From assembly GCA_947453375.1 (NCBI GenBank), contig CANGGT010000018.1, positions 1 through 35,386 on the forward strand: a stretch of 35,386 bases of DNA, given 5' to 3'. This DNA comes from Planctomycetaceae bacterium. Lineage in GTDB: Bacteria; Planctomycetota; Planctomycetia; Pirellulales; UBA1268. Each line of letters opens with the position of its first letter. Positions within the stretch are counted from its first letter, which is position 1. Under the pieces are notes generated by a model. The model searched no databases and was not told the origin of the DNA. It was given only the letters and a program-made list of their open reading frames with translations. Both the position numbers and the translations under genes were made by a program. Shown one piece after another: positions 1 to 7,910 of the stretch.

Positions 1-1718
1 CCCGCCCCTACCCCCCCTTCATCACGAGCACCCTCCAGCAGGCCGCCAGCTCCCGGCTGGGGATGTCGACCGACCGCACGATGCGGATCGCCCAGCAGCT
101 CTACGAAGGCATCGATCTCCCCGACGAGGGGCGGGTGGGCCTGATCACCTACATGCGAACCGACTCGACGAACCTCTCCCGCGAGGCGATCGAGATGGCC
201 CGCCGCTACCTCAGCGAGCGGCACGGCGCGGCCTACGTGCCCGAAAAGCCCCGCACCTACTCGAGCTCCAACGAGAGCGCCCAGGAGGCCCACGAGGCGA
301 TCCGCCCGACCGACGCCTTCCGCGATCCCGACTCGATCGCCGCAGCCCTCCTCGACATGCGGGACGGCGAGCAACTGCTCAAGCTCTACCGTCTCATCTG
401 GCAGAGCTTCGTCTCCTGCCAGGCAACCGATGCCGAGTGGGATTCGACGAGCGTCCGCATGCGCCGCAGCGACCGCGACACCGGCGCCGTCTTCAAGGCC
501 AACGGCCGGGTGCTGCGCTTCGACGGCTTTTATGCGATCAGTGGCACGCCGAAAGACGACGGCGACCAGGTGCTCCCCGACTTCACGAAGGGGACGAAGC
601 TCGCGCCCTTCTCGATCGAGCCGCGGCAGAAGTTCCAGTCGCCTCCGCCGCGGTACACCGAGGCAACGCTCGTGAAGAAGATGGAGGAGGAGGGGATCGG
701 CCGCCCCTCGACCTACGCGAGCATCATCAACGTCATCGAGAACCGGGGCTATGTCGTCCAGCAGGATCGCCGCTTCCAGGCGACCGCGATCGGCGAAGCC
801 GTGACCGGCTTCCTGAAACGCGGTTTCCACGACCAATTCATCGAGATCGGCTACACCCGCGAGATCGAACGGGAGCTCGACCAGGTCGCGCAAGGAACGA
901 AGAAGTGGACCGACATGCTCCACGAGTTCCACGACGAACTGTCGCCGAAGCTCGACGAGGCGATGGAGCAGGAGCACGAGAAGGCGAAGGCCGATCCCTC
1001 CCCCTACGCCTGCCCCCAGTGCGGCCGCCGGCTCGAATATCGGCTCGGCGGGAAGGGAGAGTTTCTCTCCTGCTCGGGCTACAACGAGAAGATCGTCGAC
1101 GAGCCTGAAGCCCCCGCGGCCCCAAAGGGGAAGAAGGCCCCGAAGCGGAAGGCGAAGCCGAAGACGCGCCCGGCCTGTAGCTTCGCCATGCCGGTCGACC
1201 GGCAGCGGCGCCCGCTCCTCCCCGAACAGATCGATCTCCTCTCGCCGGCGGGCGTGCCGATGGTCAAGCGGACGGGCCGGTTCGGAGACTTCCTCGTCGA
1301 GGACAAGCCGCGGCCGGTGAAGCCGAAGGGGAAGAAGGCGCTCGAGGCGCCAGCCGAGCCCCCTCCCTTCATTCTCAACCTCGACAAGAAGGGGAACATC
1401 AAGTTCCCCTCGCCCCCGCCGCTGGTCACCGACATCGCCTGCCAGAAGTGCGGGGCGATGATGAACCTCCGCGACGGCAAGCGAGGCCCGTGGCTCGGCT
1501 GCCAGGCGTTTCCGAAGTGTCGTGGCCGGGAAACCTTCACGAAGCTCCCCGAGCCGCGGCAGAAGGAACTGACGCAAGCCCTCAAATCGCTCCTCGCTGG
1601 GCGGACAGCCCTCGCGCTGACGCGCCGCGACGGCTTCACGCCAGTGGCCGACGGCACCCCCATCGCCATGCTGACGATGGAGGGGGGCGTCGCCGAACTC
1701 CAGCCGTTCGCCGGCTGA
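1..1718 (+). CDS. topA: DNA topoisomerase I, 3' part (5' end outside window)
   Basis: Type IA topoisomerase that relaxes negatively supercoiled DNA through a 5'-phosphotyrosine intermediate. The reading frame is open from base 3 and already shows the FITSTLQQ motif, so the gene begins upstream of the window and the ATG at 63 is internal. The catalytic tyrosine sits in ITYMRTDS (codon 150-152), followed by the SAQEAHEAIRPT and EEEGIGRPSTYA blocks of the family. The C-terminal part has zinc-ribbon-like modules. The second (about 1440-1530) has two CxxC/CxxxxxC-type pairs. The first (about 1010-1080) has CPQC and one later Cys, but the place of the fourth Cys reads SGYNEK, and a Lys/Pro/Ala-rich linker follows. 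About 571 residues are visible, roughly the last two thirds of a usual TopA. Identification is secure; the zinc-binding state of the first module is uncertain. Confidence 0.97.
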   Translation, partial: RPYPPFITSTLQQAASSRLGMSTDRTMRIAQQLYEGIDLPDEGRVGLITYMRTDSTNLSREAIEMARRYLSERHGAAYVPEKPRTYSSSNESAQEAHEAIRPTDAFRDPDSIAAALLDMRDGEQLLKLYRLIWQSFVSCQATDAEWDSTSVRMRRSDRDTGAVFKANGRVLRFDGFYAISGTPKDDGDQVLPDFTKGTKLAPFSIEPRQKFQSPPPRYTEATLVKKMEEEGIGRPSTYASIINVIENRGYVVQQDRRFQATAIGEAVTGFLKRGFHDQFIEIGYTREIERELDQVAQGTKKWTDMLHEFHDELSPKLDEAMEQEHEKAKADPSPYACPQCGRRLEYRLGGKGEFLSCSGYNEKIVDEPEAPAAPKGKKAPKRKAKPKTRPACSFAMPVDRQRRPLLPEQIDLLSPAGVPMVKRTGRFGDFLVEDKPRPVKPKGKKALEAPAEPPPFILNLDKKGNIKFPSPPPLVTDIACQKCGAMMNLRDGKRGPWLGCQAFPKCRGRETFTKLPEPRQKELTQALKSLLAGRTALALTRRDGFTPVADGTPIAMLTMEGGVAELQPFAG

Positions 1719-1747
1719 CGGGGCTCGTGGAACTCGGCGATCGTCGC

Positions 1748-1765
1748 TGCCGGGCATTCCCGGCA
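1748..1765. other. GC hairpin between convergent genes
   Basis: TGCCGGG and CCCGGCA form a perfect 7-bp stem around a CATT loop, 30 bases after the topA stop. There is no U-tract, so it is at best a weak or Rho-assisted end for topA. The rest of the 144-base gap up to the lipoprotein stop shows no gene. Confidence 0.3.
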
Positions 1766-1862
1766 CCGGTCTGGTTCGGGCCGCGCTGTCGACTCGAGTT
1801 GCTCGAGCGAGCGCCGCGATGGCACCGTCACCTCACCGTGACCGGAGTTGTTGCGGGCGTGT

Positions 1863-2303
1863 TCAAAACTCCTTGGCAGCCTCTTCGAAGGCGTGCCTGG
1901 CGTCGTCCCACGCCGCCTGAGCCCCCTTCTCCAAGTGGCCCCAGGCCTCGCCGGTGGACGCGCGGAGCTCGTCCAACTTCGCCCGGGCCACCTTCTGCTT
2001 TGCCTGGAGATCGGCCATCTTTTCGTTCCAACGGACGGCGGCATCGTCCTTGAGAGCGGCTCCCTTCTCGCGGAGCTTGGCAATTTCGACTTCCATCTCC
2101 GCGAGGCCGGTCTTGAAACGGAGCTCGAAGTCATCCTTGGCCTGCACGGCAGCGGCCACGGCCGTGTCGACGGCCTTGTCCGCGTCATGACGCACGTCCT
2201 CGGCCGTCACCTTGTGCACCGTATGCTCCACCGGAGCCTTCGAGCAGCCACTCAGGTTGAGAAGAACCGCTGCGCTGAGTAGCCACCACGTGCGACGTGT
2301 CAT
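1863..2303 (-). CDS. small lipoprotein with long coiled-coil/amphipathic helix
   Basis: Predicted 146-residue envelope lipoprotein. The start MTRRTWWLL at 2303 is chosen because GAGGTG lies 6 bases upstream, and because it gives a short basic n-region, a hydrophobic stretch and a lipobox LSGC (Cys about residue 20). The frame is open further upstream, but those starts would bury the signal peptide. The mature part is almost entirely charged Ala/Lys/Glu/Asp helix without Pro, suggesting an apolipoprotein-like amphipathic or coiled-coil rod. No enzymatic motif is seen. It lies on the same strand as acpS, 259 bases downstream of it, so it may have its own promoter. Function unknown; a periplasmic structural or spacer role is only a guess. 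Confidence 0.75.
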   Translation of the reverse strand: MTRRTWWLLSAAVLLNLSGCSKAPVEHTVHKVTAEDVRHDADKAVDTAVAAAVQAKDDFELRFKTGLAEMEVEIAKLREKGAALKDDAAVRWNEKMADLQAKQKVARAKLDELRASTGEAWGHLEKGAQAAWDDARHAFEEAAKEF

Positions 2304-2562
2304 GGAATCACCTCGGGTCGAGAAGGAAAGAGGGCTCGAAGGGTGCCGGGCGCCGGACAGGGTTAGCGCCGTCGGCGTCATGCGCGGTGAAGGTTACGCA
2401 GCCTCCCCGTTCAGGAAGCGTCGTTGACGTCCGGTTCGGCCCGGGGGAAAGGTCATCTCGAGGACACTTGCCGTGAAGCGCCGATTCGACTCGCCCCGTT
2501 CGGGGCACCCCATGCTGTCGCCGCAGACAGCGGCAGGCACTTCCTCGACGGCCTGCCAGCCC

Positions 2563-2991
2563 TCACTCGTCGTCGTCGTCGTCGTCCGGCCCCTCGAAGG
2601 TCGATGGAAGATCGTCGAGGGCCATCGCGTAGGCGGTGGCGTGGGAGCGACAGTGGGAGATGCTCACCAGGACGCAGGCGATGCCGAGGTGCTCGGCGAC
2701 GTCGGCCGCCCCACCGAAGAGGGTCGCCCGTGGGCGGCCCCCTGGGGCATTGATCACCTCGATGTCGCGCCAGCTGATTCCCCGGCGCCATCCGGTGCCG
2801 AGCGCCTTGAGGATCGCCTCCTTTGCCGCCCACCGGCCGGCGAAGTGCTGGGTGGCCTGCTTGCGGCTGCGGCAGTATTCGATCTCGGCCGGGGTGTAGA
2901 CGCGGCCGACGAAGAGTTCGCCGTGGCGTTCGATCATCTGCGCGATCCGCAAACACTCGGTGATGTCGGTGCCGATGCCGAGGACGTTCAT
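2563..2991 (-). CDS. acpS: holo-[acyl-carrier-protein] synthase
   Basis: Transfers 4'-phosphopantetheine from CoA to the serine of acyl carrier protein, activating fatty-acid synthesis; cytosolic, Mg-dependent. The 142-residue protein has the family signatures: GIGTDI with metal ligand Asp9, and [16 protein letters not shown] with Glu58, plus ISWRDIEV and a C-terminal VSISH strand. Its ATG overlaps the stop of trpS as ATGA, with GGAAAGAG just upstream, so translation is probably coupled. The C terminus ends in six Asp and one Glu, encoded by a (GTC)6 run on the plus strand, beyond the usual end of the fold. The 259-base gap downstream has a GCCCC/GGGGC hairpin (2493-2506) without a U-tract and no gene. 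Confidence 0.95.
   Translation of the reverse strand: MNVLGIGTDITECLRIAQMIERHGELFVGRVYTPAEIEYCRSRKQATQHFAGRWAAKEAILKALGTGWRRGISWRDIEVINAPGGRPRATLFGGAADVAEHLGIACVLVSISHCRSHATAYAMALDDLPSTFEGPDDDDDDE
2569..2586. repeat. (GTC)6 trinucleotide repeat in acpS
   Basis: Six perfect GTC units on the plus strand, coding six consecutive Asp residues at the C terminus of AcpS. A slippage-prone tract in an essential gene, but at a position outside the catalytic fold. Confidence 0.9.
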
Positions 2992-4028
2992 CTCTTTCCT
3001 CCGGCCGGCTTGCCCGGCAACCGGGAGAGGCCGCAGGCCCGCTTCGCTCTGGAGAGCACGTCCCCCGCCTTCGTCCGGGCCCGTTCGGCTCCATCGGCAA
3101 GGATCGCGTCGATCGTGGCCGGATCGGCGGCGAGCTCAGCTCGGCGGCGACGAGCGTCGGCGAAGAAGTCGGCTGCCGCTGCCACGAGGGCCTTCTTGAC
3201 GTCCCCGTAGCCGAAGCCCCCACGCCGGTAGAGCGCTGCCATCTCCTCGCGATCGGCCGCGGTGGCAAACAGCGAGAAGAGATCGAAGAGGTGATCCCCC
3301 TCCGGCTCCTTGGGCTCTTCCATCGCACGCGAGTCGGTCGTGATCCGCATGACCTTCTTCTTCTGCGCCCCTGGCTCCTCGAAGACCTCGATCGTGTTCT
3401 CGTAGCTCTTCGACATCTTCTGGCCGTCGGTGCCGGGAACGCGTGCCCCGGCCTCGACGAGCCGGGGCTTGGGAAGCGTGAACACCTCGCCGTAGAGATG
3501 GTTGAAGGTGCCGGCGAGGTCGCGGCAAACCTCGATGTGCTGCACCTGATCCTCCCCCACCGGGACGATGGTGGCGTCGTAGGCGAGGATGTCGGCGCTC
3601 ATCAGGACCGGGTAGGTGAAGAGCCCGGCATCGGCCGCCATGCCGCGGGACTTCTTGTCCTTGAAGGCATGGCAGCGTTCGAGGAGCCCCATCGGCGTCA
3701 CCGTCATCAGCAGCCAGGTCAGCTCGGTGACCTCCGGCACGTCCGATTGCACGAACAGCGCCGCGTGGGCGGGATCGAGGCCGAGGGCCACCAGATCGAG
3801 GGCCGCGTCGCGGACGAATCCACGGAGCCGCTCGGGCTCGCGGACGGTGGTCAGGGCATGGAGATCGGCGATGAAGTAGTACGACTCCCCCACCGACTGC
3901 AGTTCGATGTACTGGCGGATGGCGCCGAAATAGTTGCCCCAGTGAAAGCGGCCAGTGGGCTGGATCCCGGAGAGCACCCGCGTCGGGGGCTGGGGACGAG
4001 GGGGCACGGTCTTCGCGTCGTCGCTCAT
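2988..4028 (-). CDS. trpS: tryptophanyl-tRNA synthetase
   Basis: Class I aminoacyl-tRNA synthetase charging tRNA-Trp. The 346-residue product has the HIGH-like segment FHWGN (about residues 28-32, family form HxGN), the GEDQVQHIE block that reads the substrate pocket, and KMSKS at 204-208. I chose ATG 4028 because GGAAG lies 8 bases upstream; a GTG at 4046 has no ribosome site. The start is 34 bases after the pyrD stop, and the stop overlaps acpS (ATGA), so pyrD-trpS-acpS is a likely operon mixing pyrimidine, translation and lipid functions. No leader peptide or T-box-like structure is evident in the short pyrD-trpS gap. Confidence 0.96.
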   Translation of the reverse strand: MSDDAKTVPPRPQPPTRVLSGIQPTGRFHWGNYFGAIRQYIELQSVGESYYFIADLHALTTVREPERLRGFVRDAALDLVALGLDPAHAALFVQSDVPEVTELTWLLMTVTPMGLLERCHAFKDKKSRGMAADAGLFTYPVLMSADILAYDATIVPVGEDQVQHIEVCRDLAGTFNHLYGEVFTLPKPRLVEAGARVPGTDGQKMSKSYENTIEVFEEPGAQKKKVMRITTDSRAMEEPKEPEGDHLFDLFSLFATAADREEMAALYRRGGFGYGDVKKALVAAAADFFADARRRRAELAADPATIDAILADGAERARTKAGDVLSRAKRACGLSRLPGKPAGGKR

Positions 4029-4062
4029 CAAAACGGCTTCCGGCACGGGGAGGGGGCGGGAA

Positions 4063-5049
4063 TCAGTGGGGCTGAGGAGAGGAGGGCGCCTGGGGAGCGC
4101 CGGGGAGGCGGATCGTCCCGACGAAATCCGCCACGCGCGTCACCCCCGCTTCGGCGAGTGCCGCCGGGAGGGCGTCGAGGAGCCGGGTCGAGGACCTTGG
4201 CTCGGCAAAACTCGCCGTGCCAACCTGCACGGCGCTGGCCCCGGTGACGAGGAACTCCATCACGTCGTCGATCGTCATGATGCCCCCGACCCCGATGATC
4301 GGGGTGTCGACGGCACGCCGGACCTGATGCACGCAGCGGAGGGCGATCGGCTTGATCGCGGGCCCGGACAAGCCACCGACGACGTTGCCGAGAAGCGGTT
4401 TCCGTCGCCGCCAGTCGACCGCCATCCCCTGGCAGGTGTTGATGACCGTCAGGGCATCGGCGCCGCCGTCCCTGGCCCCCCGGGCAACGTCGGCGATGCT
4501 CGTCACGTTCGGCGTCAGTTTGGCGAGGATCGGGAGACGGCTGACGCCACGCACGCCGGCGACGACGCTCCGGCAGGCCTCGGGATCGGTGCCGAGGTCG
4601 ACCCCATGGCTGACGTTCGGGCAGGAGATGTTGAGCTCGAGGGCGGCGATTCCCGGCACACCCTCGAGGCGGTCCGCGATCTGGACGAACTCCCGTTGGT
4701 CGGCACCGGCGATGCTCACGATCACCGGTGCGGCGCAGCCGAGGAGGAAGGGAAGCTGATGGCGGAGGAAGGCCTCGACGCCGTCGTTGTCCAAGCCGAT
4801 CGAATTGAGGAGCCCGGCCGACGTCTCGATCGTCCGCCACGGGACGTTGCCCGGCCTCGGGCGGGGCGTGATCGTCTTGGGCACGATCCCCCCGAGCCGG
4901 TGGAGATCGACGAAATCGACCATCTCCTTGGCATACCCGAACGTCCCCGAGGCGACGAGGATCGGATTGGGGAGCCGGAGGCGACCGAGGTGGACGGTGA
5001 GATCGATGGAACCCCCGTCAGGCGGGCTGTCGGCGGGGGCGTTCGTCAT
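4063..5049 (-). CDS. pyrD: dihydroorotate dehydrogenase, class 1 (1B-like)
   Basis: FMN enzyme oxidising dihydroorotate to orotate in de novo pyrimidine synthesis. The 328-residue barrel has [16 protein letters not shown] near the N terminus, the catalytic Cys143 in [11 protein letters not shown], and the phosphate-binding [15 protein letters not shown] and GASAVQVGT strands. There is no N-terminal membrane helix, and the catalytic base is Cys rather than Ser, so it is class 1; overall it resembles 1B. Class 1B enzymes pair with the Fe-S/FAD subunit PyrK, which is not in the window. The start ATG 5049 is preferred over upstream in-frame codons because the fold begins a few residues later and the upstream residues are low-complexity. 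It probably heads the pyrD-trpS-acpS operon. Confidence 0.93.
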   Translation of the reverse strand: MTNAPADSPPDGGSIDLTVHLGRLRLPNPILVASGTFGYAKEMVDFVDLHRLGGIVPKTITPRPRPGNVPWRTIETSAGLLNSIGLDNDGVEAFLRHQLPFLLGCAAPVIVSIAGADQREFVQIADRLEGVPGIAALELNISCPNVSHGVDLGTDPEACRSVVAGVRGVSRLPILAKLTPNVTSIADVARGARDGGADALTVINTCQGMAVDWRRRKPLLGNVVGGLSGPAIKPIALRCVHQVRRAVDTPIIGVGGIMTIDDVMEFLVTGASAVQVGTASFAEPRSSTRLLDALPAALAEAGVTRVADFVGTIRLPGAPQAPSSPQPH

Positions 5050-5365
5050 GGGGCGGCGGGGCTTCGGCGGGGCCCGGGATGGGACGGGGGAGCGGGAGGA
5101 TTTGGGGACTCTGGAGTGTAGCAGCCACCGGTCGGGATGGGCCGCCGTCGAAGGCGGACAAAAAAGTTCGGGTTGAATCAAGTTTGCCGGTCGTGACGGT
5201 CGATCATCCTCACACGGTGGGGAAGAGGCGACCGGCGCCGACCCGCTGCGATGTTGACATTAGTGCTTGCCAGTCCTAGGCTTCTGTCGATTTCCAACGG
5301 GGTGGGAAACCGCTTTTGCTCTTCCGAGCCATGGCGGAACCTGCATCGGACGGAGCGTCGGAGCC
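5050..5365. promoter_or_regulatory. divergent intergenic region pyrD / HU gene
   Basis: A 316-base gap between divergently transcribed genes. It contains the clear promoter for the HU-type gene (5254-5282) and its leader of about 76 bases. For pyrD only a possible -10 (TACACT on the minus strand, near 5112-5117) without a convincing -35 can be seen. A CCGCC/GGCGG hairpin beside an A-tract (about 5141-5165) is in the wrong orientation for a terminator of either gene. Confidence 0.6.
5254..5282 (+). promoter_or_regulatory. sigma-70-type promoter of the HU/IHF-like gene
   Basis: Perfect -35 TTGACA (5254-5259), 17-base spacer, -10 TAGGCT (5277-5282). Predicted start of transcription is about 5289, giving a leader of about 76 bases before the GTG at 5366. 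A TTG at 5267 that would extend the protein lies between the two boxes and can therefore be dismissed. Confidence 0.7.
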
Positions 5366-5752
5366 GTGACCAAGAAAGACATCGTCCGGACGATCGCCGA
5401 ACAGATCGATCTTCCCCAACTTCGCACGAAGGACCTCGTCCAGCGGACGTTCGATGCCCTCATCGACGCCTTGGTCAAGGAAGGTCGGATCGAACTGAGG
5501 AACTTCGGGGTGTTCCAGATCAAGCGTCGGGAAGCGCGGATGGCCCGCAACCCGAGGACTGGTGAGAAGGTTCCGGTTCAGGCGAAGAGCGTCGTCACGT
5601 TCAAGCCTGGGAAGGAGATGGAGGCCCGCGTCAGGGAACTCGACCGACAGATGAACGATCGGGCAAAGGCCGATGCGACACCCGTCGCAGAGACCGGACA
5701 GCCGGCCCCACCGGCCCCGAGCGATTCCTCCGTCCGGCCTCGCGATTCCTGA
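5366..5752 (+). CDS. HU/IHF-family DNA-binding protein
   Basis: Histone-like protein that dimerises and bends DNA through beta-ribbon arms. The 128-residue product begins TKKDIVRTIAEQ, as HU/IHF chains do, and contains the family signature ELRNFGVFQIKRREAR followed by ARNPRTGEKV and FKPGKEMEARV. The RNP segment carries the intercalating proline of the arm. About 30 residues after the fold are a Pro/Ala/Ser/Asp-rich tail absent from E. coli HU. The GTG start at 5366 fits the N terminus of the family, and GGAG occurs 10 bases upstream. It has its own strong promoter. HU versus IHF subunit cannot be decided from sequence alone; bending proteins of this type often assist sigma-54 promoters such as the one at 24644, but a link is speculative. 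Confidence 0.92.
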   Translation: MTKKDIVRTIAEQIDLPQLRTKDLVQRTFDALIDALVKEGRIELRNFGVFQIKRREARMARNPRTGEKVPVQAKSVVTFKPGKEMEARVRELDRQMNDRAKADATPVAETGQPAPPAPSDSSVRPRDS

Positions 5753-5897
5753 GACGGTCGACGGGCGGGTGGAAGAGCAACAGACGCAACGTCACGGCGG
5801 ACAGGATGTCCACGGGGTCGTTGCGAGGGCAGGCAGTCACCGGCAATCGGTGGCCGCCGACGCCGGACCGGAGTTCAGGAGTCAGGGAGGACGAGCG

Positions 5898-6116
5898 ATG
5901 CGGAAGATCTGCTGGATGGTTTTCGCGGCCATGGCGCTCTCGACGAGCACGGGTTGCCTCATCCCCATCTACTCCGGCGACCCCCTGCGTCGCGCCCAGC
6001 AACTCATCTTCACCTCGGAAGATCTGCGTACGATCACCGACGAGTGGGAACGGATCTGGTTCCTCGATCAGCCGTCCCACATGACGATGTACCGCACCCA
6101 TGGCGGCGTGCTCTGA
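5898..6116 (+). CDS. 72-residue lipoprotein-like protein
   Basis: Small exported protein, function unknown. GGGAGGA lies 6 bases before the ATG, a near-ideal ribosome site. The N terminus MRKICWMVFAAMALSTSTGC is a compact lipoprotein signal with Cys20 as the lipidation site. The mature chain of about 53 residues is acidic and aromatic, with conserved-looking blocks QLIFTSEDLRTI, EWERIWFLDQPSH and YRTHGGVL. From memory similar short proteins ending in an RxHGG-type motif occur in planctomycetes, but I could not check this. It follows the HU gene by 145 bases with no visible terminator between them and faces ykgJ convergently. Confidence 0.8.
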   Translation: MRKICWMVFAAMALSTSTGCLIPIYSGDPLRRAQQLIFTSEDLRTITDEWERIWFLDQPSHMTMYRTHGGVL

Positions 6117-6244
6117 GGCTCGCTGTTCTCGCTCGGTTTCGCATGGTGTCGCTCGGCGACTCCGGGCGCCGGGTCGACAGCCTCCGTCCACCGCGCGAGT
6201 CTGCCGCGGTCGACGGGCCGGTGATTCATCGGAGCCACGACTGC

Positions 6245-6273
6245 CCGGCCCCGCCGGTGATCGCGCGGGCCGG
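6245..6273 (-). terminator. hairpin directly after the YkgJ-type gene
   Basis: CCGGCCC and GGGCCGG form a 7-bp stem with a 15-base loop, starting 1 base past the stop of the Cys-cluster gene. It could end the long minus-strand run, but there is no U-tract, so an intrinsic terminator is uncertain. Confidence 0.3.
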
Positions 6274-6274
6274 A

Positions 6275-6700
6275 TCAGATCTTGATCTTTGAAGCCTGGA
6301 GCTTGATGGACTCGATCGGCACGATTTCCCCGCGGTTGCACCCGGGGCAGGCCTCTGCCGCCTCCGCCCACGCCTGCGGCGTCCGGAGGTTGGAGTCCCA
6401 GAACGGCCAGGTCTTGCACTGCCGGGGACGCTCCTCGTACGCGGTGCACTTCCGCGTCTTCTCATCGAGAAGAACGCAGTCCCCGCCGGGCCGCTCCTTG
6501 AGCGACCGCCGCACCCCGACCTGCTTCACATACCGCTTCTCGAACAGGGCCGGCGTGAGGCCGACGCGGGCCGCCATGGCGTCGATCTCCGCCTGGTTGA
6601 CCCACACATAGCCCTCGGAGCCGGAGCAGCAGTCACCGCACTGCGTGCAGGAGAAACGCAAGCCCTCGGCATACCAGACGTCCTTGCTCACTCCTGCCAT
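6275..6700 (-). CDS. YkgJ-type cysteine-cluster protein
   Basis: 141-residue protein of the YkgJ / zinc-or-iron-chelating domain family (CxxCxxCC type). Cys18, Cys21, Cys24 and Cys25 form the CTQCGDCC motif; further Cys occur in GGDCVLL, RKCTAYEERPRQC and EACPGC, the last two being the family's second cluster. The fold is thought to bind a metal or an Fe-S cluster, but the biochemical role of most members is unknown. Its ATG (AGGTG a few bases upstream) lies inside the end of the cysteine desulfurase gene, with a 13-base overlap, so the two are translationally linked. Receiving sulfur or assembling a cluster next to a desulfurase is a reasonable inference but not shown. Confidence 0.88.
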   Translation of the reverse strand: MAGVSKDVWYAEGLRFSCTQCGDCCSGSEGYVWVNQAEIDAMAARVGLTPALFEKRYVKQVGVRRSLKERPGGDCVLLDEKTRKCTAYEERPRQCKTWPFWDSNLRTPQAWAEAAEACPGCNRGEIVPIESIKLQASKIKI

Positions 6701-7896
6701 GGGGGCACCTGCGTGGGGATCGGGAAAGGATCGGGAAAGTCGCTGTCGGGCTGACCGAGGATCTCGCCGACCGCAGCGACGACGGCCCGGACATCGCCGG
6801 GCGTGTTGAACGGACCGAAGCCGAGGCGGACACTCCCGCCCCCGGCCGTGCCGAGGTGGCGGTGGATGAGCGCCGCGCAGTGCAGGCCGGCCCTGGCCTG
6901 AACGCCGGCGATCTGCTCGAGGAGCGCCGCGACATCGGCGGGATCATAGCCCTCGACGGTGAAACCGACAATCGGCGGCCCCTTCGCATCACCGCTCCCG
7001 AGGAGACGCACCCCTGGAAGCGTCGCGAGCGCTTGGCGACACGCAGAGCCGAGTCGGTGCCCATGGTCCGCGAGCGCCCCGATCCCCTGGCGCTCCACCC
7101 AGGCGATCCCCGCCGCCAATCCGGCCAGCGCCCCCAAGTCGGGCGTGCCGGCCTCGAGGCGATCGACAAACCGCTCCGGCATCCGCAGGTCGTCGCTCGC
7201 CGTGCCGGTTCCCCCTTGGACAAGCGCCCTCGGCTCGACTCCCGCGCGGGCAAAAAGGACCGCCGCCCCCTCCGTCCCCTGGAGCCACTTGTGCCCCGCG
7301 GCGACGACGACATCCGTGGCCGAGGCGCCGCTCGGCAAGGGGACGATCCCGGCAGTCTGCGAGGCATCGAGGACGCTCAGCCCCCCCCGCTCCCGGGCAA
7401 TGCGAGCGAGCGTCGCTGCGTCCTGGAGGGCCCCGGTGACGTTCGAGGCGTGGCTGAAGACGAGCATCCGCGTCGTCGGCCGCCAAGCTTTGGCGACGTC
7501 ATCCGGATCGACCCTTCCCGTGGCATCGCACGGCACGACATCGAACTCGATCATTCCCCGGTCGGCGAGCCACTGGAGTGGGCGGAGCGTGGCGTTGTGA
7601 TCGGCGGCCGTCGCCAGGACATGCCATCCCGGTTCGACGAGCCCGTGGATCGCGACATTGAGGCCGAGGGTGGCCCCCGTCACGAGCGCCACCCGATGCG
7701 GATCGTCGGCACCGACGATCCGGGCCGCCGCGGCCCGCGCCCCCGCACGGATGGCGTCGGCACGGCGGGCATCGGCATGGATCCCGCGGCCGGCCGCGGC
7801 GCCCACGTCGCGAAGGGCGTGGAGGATGCCGTCGATCACCGGCTCCGGTTTCGGCCACGACGTCGCCGGATGATCGAGATATCGCCGTGGAGGCAC
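6688..7896 (-). CDS. class V aminotransferase / cysteine desulfurase
   Basis: PLP enzyme of the NifS/SufS superfamily that removes sulfur from cysteine as an enzyme persulfide. It begins RRYLDHPATSWPKPEPV, the typical start of the family, has the PLP lysine in AAGHKWLQGTEG, and the catalytic Cys340 in RAGLHCA. The length (402 residues) is normal. The start is ambiguous: GTG 7896 is reported, but in-frame TTG codons at 7908 and 7914 are possible, the latter overlapping the moaA stop. The downstream overlap with the YkgJ-type gene and the position right after moaA-moaE-moaD suggest that it supplies sulfur to the MoaD thiocarboxylate or to Fe-S clusters; the partner is inferred from context. Closest in style to the group-II (SufS-like) desulfurase-related aminotransferases. 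Confidence 0.88.
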   Translation of the reverse strand: MPPRRYLDHPATSWPKPEPVIDGILHALRDVGAAAGRGIHADARRADAIRAGARAAAARIVGADDPHRVALVTGATLGLNVAIHGLVEPGWHVLATAADHNATLRPLQWLADRGMIEFDVVPCDATGRVDPDDVAKAWRPTTRMLVFSHASNVTGALQDAATLARIARERGGLSVLDASQTAGIVPLPSGASATDVVVAAGHKWLQGTEGAAVLFARAGVEPRALVQGGTGTASDDLRMPERFVDRLEAGTPDLGALAGLAAGIAWVERQGIGALADHGHRLGSACRQALATLPGVRLLGSGDAKGPPIVGFTVEGYDPADVAALLEQIAGVQARAGLHCAALIHRHLGTAGGGSVRLGFGPFNTPGDVRAVVAAVGEILGQPDSDFPDPFPIPTQVPPWQE

Positions 7897-7910
7897 CGGA
7901 GGGCTCAACC

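Noticed and set aside
5141-5166. Hairpin with an adjacent A-run as a terminator between pyrD and the HU gene
   Set aside because: The A-run would give A after the hairpin on the plus strand, and T before the hairpin on the minus strand. Neither fits an intrinsic terminator.
5267-5365. N-terminal extension of the HU-type protein from TTG 5267
   Set aside because: The codon lies between the -35 and -10 boxes of the promoter, so it is not transcribed; the HU fold begins at the GTG at 5366.
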